NCBI RefSeq assembly: GCF_001485215.1
Contig: NZ_BBWW01000001.1
Location: 310,001-374,000, forward strand
Direction of reading: 5' to 3'
DNA: 64,000 nt
DNA from: Leptolyngbya sp. NIES-2104
GTDB lineage: Bacteria; Cyanobacteriota; Cyanobacteriia; Leptolyngbyales; Leptolyngbyaceae
Shown: piece after piece, positions 56,319 through 64,000 of the stretch
Layout of the letters: every line of letters begins with the position of its first letter
How positions within the stretch are numbered: the first letter of the stretch is position 1
Notes under the pieces: model-generated
Told to the model about the DNA's origin: nothing
Databases searched by the model: none
The model's input: the letters and a program-made list of their open reading frames with translations, nothing else
Position numbers and translations under genes: made by a program

Positions 56319-56885
56319 TCAATCAGCACAAAGATATTCACTTTGGCGACATCGTTGATCGGCTTGAATCGCTTCATTCAAGTCCTTCAGCGGCAAAATC
56401 GTAAAGTGATAATACTTGCGTCCTTGATGGGGTTGCTTAAATTCAGTTGTCACAAAAGCAAATGTTGTCCCGCGATAAAACCGTTTTTCATACTCGGCAA
56501 AATTCACTCGTGCAACATATTGCGATCGCACAAAATCCTCCGAAGTTGCACTCCCAAACGTCTGCTGAATCAATCTCACATTTTGTCTTGTGAATCCAGC
56601 AAATGGCTTTGTGGCTCCAAATGCGATCGTTTCTTCTATCGATCTTTGACCTTGTCGATCGGGATTCATCGAAAAGACTAACTCACCGTTCGGTAACTTT
56701 GCTTGAGCATTGTAAAAGGGCAATCCGCTCAGTTCTCCAATTCCTCGTTTAAGCGGTGAAAAAGCTGAATGATTTGCGATTTTGTTTTTAACGGTTTGGA
56801 CGGATTCACCGGGTAAAGCATGAGCGGAATTTGCCAAGCTGCAAACAAAGGTGAATGCCAGGATTGGAAGAAGCTGCCGTTTCAT
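56319..56885 (-). CDS. Secreted hypothetical protein
   Basis: 188 residues with a signal peptide (KRQLLPILAFTFVCSLANSAHA, cleavage near ALPGES). The mature part is soluble, ending with a cysteine pair (QRCRQSEYLCAD) that may form a disulfide. I know no family. It may have a cyanobacterial role in the periplasm. The 210-base gap downstream contains no gene that I can see. Confidence 0.6.
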   Translation of the reverse strand: MKRQLLPILAFTFVCSLANSAHALPGESVQTVKNKIANHSAFSPLKRGIGELSGLPFYNAQAKLPNGELVFSMNPDRQGQRSIEETIAFGATKPFAGFTRQNVRLIQQTFGSATSEDFVRSQYVARVNFAEYEKRFYRGTTFAFVTTEFKQPHQGRKYYHFTILPLKDLNEAIQADQRCRQSEYLCAD

Positions 56886-56999
56886 GGAGCGTGATGTGAA
56901 TGAACACAGGATGATACAGTGTGCGATCCCATCAATCCAGACAACACAACCTGATTCGTAACCTGTACTATTCGGAGAAGGTTACATAGGATTTAGATT

Positions 57000-57371
57000 A
57001 TGTCAGAGGTATTGATTCAGCTTTTGGTAATCGGGTTAGTTGCAGGTGTGGCAGGCGGAATGTTTGGCATCGGTGGCGGCGCGATTATGGTTCCGGCAAT
57101 GGTTCTACTGTTGGGAATGGAGCAGAAGTTTGCTACGGGAACATCCGTTGCAGCACAAATTTTACCGATCGGGATTCTGGCAGCGATCGTGTATCAGCGA
57201 AGCGGAAATCTTAATTGGAAATATGCGATCGTGATCGCGATCGGGCTTGTGATTGGTAATCTCTTCGGTGCTTTGTTTGCCAATCAGCCGTTTATTAGTG
57301 GAGAAACGATGAAAAAACTCTATGGTATGTTTCTCTTCGTGATTGGATTCCGGTATCTATTCTTTCGTTAG
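57000..57371 (+). CDS. TauE/SafE family half-size membrane transporter
   Basis: 123 residues with about four membrane helices. The signature GVAGGMFGIGGGAIMVPAMVLLLG (about 17-40) and the end helix GMFLFVIGFRYLFF fit the TauE/SafE (sulfite/organosulfur exporter) family. Full members have about 250 residues in two repeats; this is a single half and may work as a dimer. The stop overlaps the convergent def gene by 15 bases. Confidence 0.88.
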   Translation: MSEVLIQLLVIGLVAGVAGGMFGIGGGAIMVPAMVLLLGMEQKFATGTSVAAQILPIGILAAIVYQRSGNLNWKYAIVIAIGLVIGNLFGALFANQPFISGETMKKLYGMFLFVIGFRYLFFR

Positions 57372-57890
57372 GATGATCTTCTGGTATTCTTTTTCGGTGA
57401 TGAGATCGCGAGTGCTTTCGACTCGATCGACAAACACAACACCATTCAAGTGATCGCATTCGTGCTGAAAAATTCGTGCTACGAAATCGGTCACTTCCAT
57501 TTTTTGAGGTTTACCAAAGCGATCGAAAAACTCCAGTTCGATCGCTTGATATCTTGGCACGTTTCCCCGAATTCCCGGAATGCTGAGGCACCCTTCCCAG
57601 CCTTTCACCGTTTCATCTGAATGTGACAAAATTCGCGGATTGATAATCGGCATCGGTTCCATCATTGGAGCGTTCGGATAACGAAGATTCGGACGCGATG
57701 CCACGATCATTAATTGCAGCGATTCCGCCACTTGAGGCGCAGCAATTCCGACCCCGTTCGCTTTTTTGACGGTTGCCAGTAAGTTATCGATTAAGGTTTG
57801 AATGCGATCGTCTTGGATGTGTTCAATTGATCGCGCCTTTTCTCTTAGAATCGGATGCCCTAACTCAATGATGTCGAGAATCTCAGCCAT
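57357..57890 (-). CDS. def: Peptide deformylase
   Basis: 177 residues from the ATG at 57890, preceded by GGAGGC; the longer start at 57938 lacks this. The three motifs are clear: GVGIAAPQV (46-54), EGCLSIPG (99-106, zinc ligand C101) and QHECDHLNG (142-150; H143, E144, H147). It removes formyl groups from nascent N-terminal methionine. A 197-bp palindromic element lies just upstream, between it and the HhoA-like gene. Confidence 0.95.
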   Translation of the reverse strand: MAEILDIIELGHPILREKARSIEHIQDDRIQTLIDNLLATVKKANGVGIAAPQVAESLQLMIVASRPNLRYPNAPMMEPMPIINPRILSHSDETVKGWEGCLSIPGIRGNVPRYQAIELEFFDRFGKPQKMEVTDFVARIFQHECDHLNGVVFVDRVESTRDLITEKEYQKIILTKE

Positions 57891-57910
57891 ATTTGCCTCC
57901 TTGAATTCAC

Positions 57911-58107
57911 GTGAATTCGATGAATCCCTTCGATACATTGCTCACCCGCCCCGGAATAGAATTCGGGGCTAATTGTGCGAAGTCCCTTTAGGACTGCAAG
58001 CCTTGTGCTGCTTGCTCTTTAGTCCCCTTTAGTGGACTTTGTTTGATTAGCCCCGAATTCTATTCCGGGGCGGGACTGAATCGAAGCGAGGAACTCATCG
58101 AATTCAC
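57911..58107. repeat. Long inverted-repeat element (hairpin family, copy 2)
   Basis: Arms 57945-57973 and 58046-58074 are perfect 29-base complements (begins CCCGCCCCGGAATAGAATTC). Outside them CTTCGAT pairs with ATCGAAG, and at the ends GTGAATTCGATGA (57911-57923) pairs exactly with 58095-58107. The centre carries AGTCCCTTTAGGACT and AGTCCCCTTTAGTGGACT hairpins. The layout matches copy 1 at 42149-42311. It sits in the upstream region of def. Confidence 0.88.
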
Positions 58108-58170
58108 CTTAAATCAAAAAACTCCGAATGACACATCCGGAGTTCGATCGTACTCAATTGCTAACAACAA

Positions 58171-59364
58171 CTACTCGTTACTACCCTGAGCGGTCTGAGT
58201 CGGGAACGCTCCCGGTTGAACACTAATCGTGGTCGGTCGTCCATTCCGATTCACCTCAAGCTGAAGATTTCCGCCGACCGAAGCCTGCTCCACCGCTTGT
58301 TGAACCTGATCCGCCTTCGTCACGGTTTGACCATTCACTTTCTTGATCACATCACCCGCCCGTAAGCCACTTCTCGCCGCAGGAGAATTCGGCAACACAC
58401 GGAAAATCACCACACCCTGATCATCCTGCACCCGGAAACCGAGTTGTCGATCGCTGTTAATCTGATCGCGCAACTCTGCGGACAATCCCCGCATCTGAAT
58501 CCCCAAATACGGATGATCCACACGACCTTTAGAAATCAACTGCTGCGAAATCCGCTGAGCCGTATTGATCGGAACCGCAAATCCTAATCCTTGCGCTCCC
58601 CCAATGATCGCCGTATTCATCCCGATCACTTCACCACGCTGATTGAGCAACGGACCGCCAGAGTTTCCGGGGTTAATTGCCGCATCGGTTTGAATGAAGC
58701 TCACCCGCTTATCGGGCACTCGAACTTCAGAACTCGATCGACCCGTCGCGCTAATAATTCCCGCTGTCACCGTATTATCCAATCCGAGCGGGTTACCAAT
58801 CGCGATCGCCCATTCTCCCGGCTTCAACGTGTCCGAATTTCCTAGCGCTACAGTCGGTAGATTATTTCCCTGCACCCGAATCACCGCGACATCAGTGAGC
58901 GGATCTTGTCCCACCACTCGACCGCGTAACTCCCGTCCATCTTTCATCGTGACGCTCACGGTATCTGCACCACTGACCACATGAGCATTCGTCAAGATCA
59001 AACCATCGGCACTAATAATAAAGCCCGATCCCGTTCCCCGTTCAACCCGACGCTGCGGAGCCGTAGGCACATCCGCGCCAAAGAACTGCCGGAAGAATGG
59101 ATCATTAAAAATTTCAGGCACTCGTGATTGCACCGTCCGAGAAGCATTAATCCGCACAACCGCAGGACCCACTCGATCGACCGCTGCCGCGATAAAGTTC
59201 GGATCAGCGATCGTACCTGTGCGATTGGTCGTTTGTGCGATCGCAGGCGGCGTAATCGGATTCTCAGAGAGTAAACGGTTTCCCGCAAGTGCTGTACCTG
59301 CTCCGACCAGAGGCAGCATGAAATAAATTGCAGACTGTTTCCAAGGATTTCGAGATGTCGTCAT
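58171..59364 (-). CDS. HhoA/DegP-type trypsin-like serine protease with PDZ domain
   Basis: 397 residues. N-terminal signal/anchor (about 10-33), then S1C protease with H128 (LTNAHVV), D158 (LTDVAVI) and S235 (NPGNSGGPL), and one C-terminal PDZ domain (about 285-375; [20 protein letters not shown]). A single PDZ is typical of the HhoA/HhoB/HtrA group of cyanobacteria, which degrade misfolded periplasmic or thylakoid-lumen proteins. I cannot decide between the three paralogues. It has its own 500-base upstream gap. Confidence 0.95.
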   Translation of the reverse strand: MTTSRNPWKQSAIYFMLPLVGAGTALAGNRLLSENPITPPAIAQTTNRTGTIADPNFIAAAVDRVGPAVVRINASRTVQSRVPEIFNDPFFRQFFGADVPTAPQRRVERGTGSGFIISADGLILTNAHVVSGADTVSVTMKDGRELRGRVVGQDPLTDVAVIRVQGNNLPTVALGNSDTLKPGEWAIAIGNPLGLDNTVTAGIISATGRSSSEVRVPDKRVSFIQTDAAINPGNSGGPLLNQRGEVIGMNTAIIGGAQGLGFAVPINTAQRISQQLISKGRVDHPYLGIQMRGLSAELRDQINSDRQLGFRVQDDQGVVIFRVLPNSPAARSGLRAGDVIKKVNGQTVTKADQVQQAVEQASVGGNLQLEVNRNGRPTTISVQPGAFPTQTAQGSNE

Positions 59365-59680
59365 TGATGTGTACTCTCCATGAATGATGCGTTGCCACCA
59401 GACGCAAGATGAGAAGATGAATAAAGATAGATAATCCTAATGTAATCACCACTTATGACGATGGAACGGCATTTTAGTTTCAAATTTGCTTAATTCGATG
59501 CCCCGAACTTGTCATTTGAACTTCACGAGGAACACACAGCGTTGACAAGTCCCATTGATAACTTAATTATCACAGGTGAATGAATGGTAAGAGCAGGTTG
59601 CTGCTAGAGCGGATATAAGGTTTTTGATCTATTAGGTGTCGATCTAGATGATGCCATCCAGATCGTTCCTATCGCTCGAT
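59365..59680. other. Gene-free intergenic region between protease and cyAbrB gene
   Basis: This AT-rich stretch has no credible reading frame. A short inverted repeat GATCTAGAT-GATGCCATCCAGATC lies near 59641-59664, just before a terminator-like hairpin. It could hold the protease promoter (minus) and a small RNA or leader (plus). Confidence 0.4.
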
Positions 59681-59703
59681 GCAGAGGATCTGCTTCTTTT
59701 TTT
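59681..59703 (+). terminator. Intrinsic terminator-like hairpin upstream of cyAbrB
   Basis: GCAGA (59681-59685) pairs with TCTGC (59689-59693) and is followed by TTCTTTTTTT. No plus-strand gene ends before it, so it may end a small RNA or a leader transcript 190 bases ahead of the cyAbrB gene. Confidence 0.55.
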
Positions 59704-59893
59704 ATCAATTTAAACAACTGAATCGAATCAGTCAGAAACGAGGCACGATCGCGCTACATTTCCGTGTCAAAAATCTGCAATGCCAGTGTAATATGTATGG
59801 GGCGACTGGCAGGAAGCTGAATTCGCTTGATTTAGCGCCTTCTGTAAGTGTTCCAAACTGCAATTGCTGTCCACATCATTTGACTTCGGGTTG

Positions 59894-60283
59894 ATGACTA
59901 AAAAGAAAAAGATTGAGCCATTGGTGGGTGAAACCTTGCTGAAAAAGGTGAAGGAACTCGATCATCTCAATAAAGAAGAAAAGGCTAAAGAGTGCGGCTA
60001 TTACACGGTGACAAAAAACGGTGTAGAGCGTGTGAATATGATGAAATTCCTCAATGCACTCATTGATGCAGAAGGAATTGAGCTAGACGGAAAACAAGGC
60101 ACAAATGGACGGGGCGGACGTAGCGCCAGTTACCGAATCAGTGTGCAATCGAACGGAAATCTTCTCATTGGGGCAGCGTATACTAAACAAATGGAGTTGA
60201 AACCTGGGGACGAATTTGAAATTTCTCTAGGTCGTAAACATATCCATTTGAAACAACTCGATCGAGAAGAGATCTCGGCTTAG
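59894..60283 (+). CDS. cyAbrB family transcriptional regulator
   Basis: 129 residues from the ATG at 59894 (MTKKKKIEPLVGETLLKKVK); the start at 59864 adds ten unrelated residues. After the basic start comes EEKAKECGYYTVTKNGVERVN and an AbrB-like swapped-hairpin end (GNLLIGAAYTKQMELKPGDEFEISLGRKHI). Cyanobacterial AbrB paralogues bind AT-rich DNA and regulate carbon/nitrogen balance and hydrogenase genes. The VNMMKFLNALIDAEGIEL segment suggests the cyAbrB1 (CalA-like) clade, but this needs a tree. Confidence 0.9.
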   Translation: MTKKKKIEPLVGETLLKKVKELDHLNKEEKAKECGYYTVTKNGVERVNMMKFLNALIDAEGIELDGKQGTNGRGGRSASYRISVQSNGNLLIGAAYTKQMELKPGDEFEISLGRKHIHLKQLDREEISA

Positions 60284-60287
60284 TGAA

Positions 60288-60398
60288 ATGGAAAATATTG
60301 ATTGGTCTACTGCGGTTCCGGCTGGTCTCGCGATCGCGATTTTTCTAGGTGGAATGCTGATGATGTTTACAGGAATTTGGACAAGCAGAAATAGATAA
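60288..60398 (+). CDS. 36-residue single-pass membrane protein
   Basis: From ATG at 60288 to TAA at 60398 it reads MENIDWSTAVPAGLAIAIFL then GGMLMMFTGIWTSRNR. It has one membrane helix over about residues 10-31 and a positively charged C terminus. It begins 4 bases after the cyAbrB stop, so it could be co-translated. Its size and form resemble small photosystem or cytochrome subunits, but I match none of the known ones. Confidence 0.55.
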   Translation: MENIDWSTAVPAGLAIAIFLGGMLMMFTGIWTSRNR

Positions 60399-60417
60399 TT
60401 ATTCCTGCTTGTTCCTG

Positions 60418-62346
60418 TTAGTTTAATGCACCAATGTGTGAGGCAAGTTCGGTTTCGGTCGGATTTGCCTTTTCTGTATGCAGATAAGGCATCAATCGCA
60501 CTCGCGTTAAAGCAAGATTCGCCGCTAGGGTAATCCCTTCTTGCTCTAACAAGCCCAAAATGTGATTGGGATTGTCGCGATCGATGACAGGTAACTGATG
60601 CAATCCACGAGTTGCCATTCGATCAAGGGCATCCGTCAACGGCTCATCCTGATAAGCGTACAAAATATCAGTTGTACACACTTCCGCGATCGTGCGTTGA
60701 TTCAATCCGTGATCCGTATGATTCGGCTCTGTTTCCCATCGTGCGATCGCTCGATTGATGTCTTGAAGCGTGATGATTCCGATAAATTGTCGATCGTCGT
60801 TCACCACTAATGCACTGTGTGAGTGATGCTGAATCAGTTGCAATCCTGCCTCTAATAAGGGAATCGAATCAGAAATCTGTAAGAAACCAGGCTGCATCGC
60901 TTCTTTGACAGACAAATTTCTGAGAATTTCTTGCTGATGAAGCGTCGAAGTTTGAATCGGATCAGGATCGCGCTTGGTTTCAATCTGCTCTAAGTTTGAG
61001 GGCTGTTCTGGACTCGACTTAAACAAATTCACCAGCCATACACTTAATCCCACCGCAGCCATCAGCGGCAACACGATCCGATAATCGCGTGTCATTTCAA
61101 ACAGCAGCAAAATCGCAGTCAAAGGAGCATTCACACTCGCTGCCAGGACTGCCGCCATTCCCACCATCGCATAAGCCGGAGGAGCCGCAATACTCCCTGC
61201 AAACATCGGAAACACCGAAGGGAGAACTTTTCCGTAAGCCGCTCCGAGTGATGCTCCTAAAAACATTGCAGGCGCAAAAATTCCACCGACTAAACCGCTT
61301 CCCAAACTAATTGCAGTCAGCACCAATTTGACAACCAGTAATGTGATCAGCAACACCAACGAGAATTTTACATCTCGCAGCACTGCTTCTACGGTGTCAT
61401 ATCCCACACCCAAAATTTGCGGCAATTTCAGCGCCACCACTCCAACACACAAGCCCCCGATAATCGGCTGAACTTCGTGGGGAATTTTTGCAACCCAACT
61501 CGATCCAGGAATGTTGCCTTTAAAGAAGTCGCTCGACCATTTAAGAGAATTCGTATACGCGATCGACACCACACAAGCAAACAATCCTAAGCCCAAATAG
61601 AGCGGCAATTCTAACGGACTCCGCACTTCATACGCTGGCAAATCAAATGCAGGCTGTCCACCCAATCCGATCTGAGCAATCAGCGCCGACACGACCGCAG
61701 ACAGTAGCACAATACTTGCGGCTGAAGTTTCAAACGTCGTTCCTAAAACCACTTCCAGCGCAAAGAACACACCCGCGATCGGCGCATTAAATCCGGCTGC
61801 CAATCCCGCAGCGGCTCCCGCACCGAGTAACAAGCGTTGTCGATCGCGAGACACTTTCAGCATTTGTCCCACAAACAAGCCAAAATTCGCTCCAACCTCG
61901 ACACTCGGACCTTCAGGACCCAAAGAAGCCCCCGTTCCAAGTGAAATCGCCGCCGCGATCGTTTTCGCGATCGGGCGCGTAGGTGACATTTCCTGACCTG
62001 CCTGCACATTGGCAATCAGCTTAGAAATGCCGGGACTAAATTCTTTTGTCAGCCAGCGAATCAGTCCAACTAATACGCCGCCGAGAGTCGGAACACAAGC
62101 CAACGTCCACGCGCCAAAATGCCCGATCGTTCCCATGAGATCTTCGAGCGTGAGACGGTGAATCCATTCGATCAAAAAACGAAACGTGAGTACGCCTAAA
62201 CCAGCTCCACCCCCGATTACGACCGCCAAAATGAGAACGATCGTATCTGGGTGCGGTTGGAAGCGACTAAATAGACCAGAAAAGCGAGATTGAGGAGCAG
62301 ACGCGGAATCAGGCAGCAGAACTTTGGGTGGCAGAATGGAGGGCAC
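60418..62346 (-). CDS. ClC family chloride channel/transporter with CBS domains
   Basis: 642 residues from a GTG at 62346. The membrane part (about 35-445) shows the ClC filter motifs GTGASLGPEGPSVEVGANFG and GSGLVGGIFAPAMFLGASLG. Two CBS domains follow at about 480-610 (MQPGFLQISDSIPLLEAGLQ, then LLEQEGITL), which often bind adenine nucleotides and gate the protein. ClC proteins move chloride, sometimes with protons. The role here may be osmotic or pH balance. Confidence 0.93.
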   Translation of the reverse strand: MPSILPPKVLLPDSASAPQSRFSGLFSRFQPHPDTIVLILAVVIGGGAGLGVLTFRFLIEWIHRLTLEDLMGTIGHFGAWTLACVPTLGGVLVGLIRWLTKEFSPGISKLIANVQAGQEMSPTRPIAKTIAAAISLGTGASLGPEGPSVEVGANFGLFVGQMLKVSRDRQRLLLGAGAAAGLAAGFNAPIAGVFFALEVVLGTTFETSAASIVLLSAVVSALIAQIGLGGQPAFDLPAYEVRSPLELPLYLGLGLFACVVSIAYTNSLKWSSDFFKGNIPGSSWVAKIPHEVQPIIGGLCVGVVALKLPQILGVGYDTVEAVLRDVKFSLVLLITLLVVKLVLTAISLGSGLVGGIFAPAMFLGASLGAAYGKVLPSVFPMFAGSIAAPPAYAMVGMAAVLAASVNAPLTAILLLFEMTRDYRIVLPLMAAVGLSVWLVNLFKSSPEQPSNLEQIETKRDPDPIQTSTLHQQEILRNLSVKEAMQPGFLQISDSIPLLEAGLQLIQHHSHSALVVNDDRQFIGIITLQDINRAIARWETEPNHTDHGLNQRTIAEVCTTDILYAYQDEPLTDALDRMATRGLHQLPVIDRDNPNHILGLLEQEGITLAANLALTRVRLMPYLHTEKANPTETELASHIGALN

Positions 62347-62584
62347 GGCGGGAAGGGTAGCAGTAAGATTAATTTTTATTTCTCATTCTCATTGTGAGCG
62401 ATCAAAGCCTGACTAGACAAGTAATTTAACGGCATCTCAACAAATCAATTTCAGCATCGCTGATCACCCAAATTACGCTTGCAAAACTTTAAGAAATCAG
62501 CATGCGATCGCGCTTCTTGTCTATCCCGTCCATCAAACGACTGCTTTTGATGCACAATGAGTCGGTGTAGTGCATCGGAGCAAA
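62347..62584. promoter_or_regulatory. Divergent promoter region of the ClC and GT39 genes
   Basis: 238 bases between divergent starts. It contains two HIP-like GCGATCGC-type motifs but no recognisable operator, repeat or small gene. Confidence 0.35.
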
Positions 62585-64000
62585 ATGGATCGCGAGATTT
62601 CAACCGGAAATCAATCTGGGACATCCCGATATCACAATTGGATCGACCCAGGCTGGACGATCGGGCTTTGGGGAGTTGCGATCGTGCTTTTCACGATCAA
62701 TCTAGGAAGTCTTCCCCTGCGCGATTGGGATGAAGGCATCGTGGCTCAGATTGCCCGCGAAATTTCCGATGCTCCGTTTCATTCGTTCGTTTGGCTGTTC
62801 CCACGTGATATGAACGGTACGCCTTACCTAAATAAGCCGCCGCTTGTTCACTGGATGATTGCGCTGTGCTATCAGATCGGAGGCGTAAATGAGTGGACGG
62901 CTCGACTCCCCGGAGCGTTACTTACCGCCACTTCAGTTCCTCTACTCTATGGTGTGGGGCGCGAAATCTTTTTTCAACGCAGTCCGGCTGTGTTTGCGGC
63001 ATTGGTGTATCTGACTTCGCTGCCTGTGGTGCGTCAGGGACGCTTAGCGATGCTTGATGGAGCAGTGCTGTGTTTTTTCTTGGTGATGCTTGTCTGTTTA
63101 TTACGATCGCGCAGAGATCTCCGCTGGGGTTTGGGAGTCGGTCTTGGCTTTAGCTGTCTTTGTTTAACCAAAGGAATTTTAGGAATTTTACTGGCTGCGA
63201 TCGGGCTGATCTTCATTGCTTGGGATACGCCGCGATTGCTAACTTCGTTGTATCTGTGGATTGGGTTCGGTTTAGGGTGTGTTCCTGTTGCAGTGTGGAA
63301 TGGTTTGCAGATTCATCGCTATGGTGAAACGTTTTTGACAAGGCATTTTTGGGATCAGTCTCTTAAGCGCGTCTCAGATTCGGTTGAGAACAATCAGGGC
63401 TTTGTTACGTACTATGTATGGGAAATTGTCAAACATGGCGTTCCTTGGGTGGTGTTTTTACCGATCGCGCTTCGGAACGCCTGGGAAAATCGAAATCTCG
63501 GCTGGGCAAAACTCACGTTAGTCTGGAGCGGCATCTATTTCATTGTGATTTCGCTGATGCAGACCAAACTTCCTTGGTATGCGATGCCGCTCTATCCTGC
63601 ATTCGCATTGATGATTGGAGCGCAATTGCAGCGATTTTGGCAACCTCCGCTCAATGCGAAACCGCTTCAGCGAGTGCGAATTTGGGTCACTGTATTTGCG
63701 GTGTTATCGATCGTGGCTTGGGCAGGCGCAATCTACTATACGGTTGGAGTACAGCAGCCAGATCTACAGCTTATTTTTTCGACATTGGCGCTAACCCTAA
63801 CTGTCACTGCGATTTTGATAGCGCGACAGGATGTTCAGTTCATCGTTGTGCTGATTTGGGGAACATATTTGACCCTCCTCGTTCTGATGATGTCCAATCA
63901 CTGGCTGTGGGAACTGCAAGAAACGTTTCCAGCTAAACCCGTTGGAGTCATGATTCAACGAGCAACCCCAAAAGGGCAAACGATTTATACGTCTTATCCT
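62585..64000 (+). CDS. Glycosyltransferase family 39 (ArnT-like), cut by window end
   Basis: The frame is open from ATG 62585 through the last base, 472 codons without a stop. After a short N terminus it has a membrane helix and the conserved acidic loop RDWDEGIVAQIAREI (near residue 46), followed by GTPYLNKPPLVHWMIALC and many membrane segments. This is the C-type GT39/ArnT pattern, transferring a sugar from a polyprenyl-phosphate carrier to lipid or protein on the outer face of the membrane. The acceptor is unknown. Confidence 0.9.
   Translation, partial: MDREISTGNQSGTSRYHNWIDPGWTIGLWGVAIVLFTINLGSLPLRDWDEGIVAQIAREISDAPFHSFVWLFPRDMNGTPYLNKPPLVHWMIALCYQIGGVNEWTARLPGALLTATSVPLLYGVGREIFFQRSPAVFAALVYLTSLPVVRQGRLAMLDGAVLCFFLVMLVCLLRSRRDLRWGLGVGLGFSCLCLTKGILGILLAAIGLIFIAWDTPRLLTSLYLWIGFGLGCVPVAVWNGLQIHRYGETFLTRHFWDQSLKRVSDSVENNQGFVTYYVWEIVKHGVPWVVFLPIALRNAWENRNLGWAKLTLVWSGIYFIVISLMQTKLPWYAMPLYPAFALMIGAQLQRFWQPPLNAKPLQRVRIWVTVFAVLSIVAWAGAIYYTVGVQQPDLQLIFSTLALTLTVTAILIARQDVQFIVVLIWGTYLTLLVLMMSNHWLWELQETFPAKPVGVMIQRATPKGQTIYTSYP

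Noticed and set aside
1-64000. tRNA and rRNA genes
   Set aside because: I looked through the larger intergenic gaps for cloverleaf features and conserved rRNA segments and saw none; a tRNAscan run would be decisive.

Overview
The window is chromosomal DNA of a cyanobacterium. It encodes photosystem I subunit XI (psaL), cyAbrB-type regulators, DUF3172, DUF3598, pentapeptide-repeat, Uma2 and SLH-porin proteins, and the HIP1 octamer GCGATCGC recurs throughout. There are no nif or heterocyst genes to narrow it further; a filamentous Leptolyngbya- or Oscillatoria-like genome is my guess only. I found no rRNA, tRNA, CRISPR array, prophage or intact transposase.

Layout. 1-7 kb: a DUF790 gene end, a secreted NUC1 nuclease, psaL, a pentapeptide-repeat protein, an ABC-2 permease, cyanobacterial conserved genes and an ExbB/ExbD pair. 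7-14.3 kb: a TonB-like protein, then a phosphate uptake locus (Pho-box array, pstS, SLH porin, pstC, pstA, pstB). 14.3-17 kb: a decayed integron between pstB and gyrA, with an attC-like site, two cassette-like genes on the minus strand, a tandem palindromic array where attI is expected, and a divergent intI with a large internal in-frame deletion. 17-25 kb: gyrA, a TIGR01777 epimerase, a histidine-phosphatase lipoprotein and a giant multi-pass membrane protein. 25.2-33.8 kb: a two-gene NRPS (C-A-PCP, then docking-C-A-MT-PCP-TE). 34-42 kb: an AmpG-like MFS transporter, an SDR, a fused hydantoinase/oxoprolinase and two uncharacterised membrane proteins. 42-49 kb: housekeeping genes (aminotransferase, class I aldolase, rseP, nth, rpsN, aat) and Uma2/Rpn-type accessory nucleases. 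50-52.1 kb: an EACC1-like protein with a caspase-GUN4 protein split by a frameshift, probably a conflict system. 52.3-64 kb: DUF3598 with GH65 phosphorylase, SRPBCC, TauE half-transporter, peptide deformylase, HhoA/DegP protease, cyAbrB regulator, ClC channel and a GT39 glycosyltransferase cut by the window end.

How genes work together. The Pst genes form a high-affinity phosphate importer, with a porin in the same locus as a likely outer-membrane entry route. The NRPS pair should make a short N-methylated peptide released by its own thioesterase. ExbB, ExbD and the TonB-like protein could energise an outer-membrane transporter. The strongest unusual regions are the integron remnant with its 41-bp tandem palindromes, the EACC1/caspase/GUN4 locus, the orphan NRPS, and two related long hairpin elements near 42.2 and 58.0 kb.
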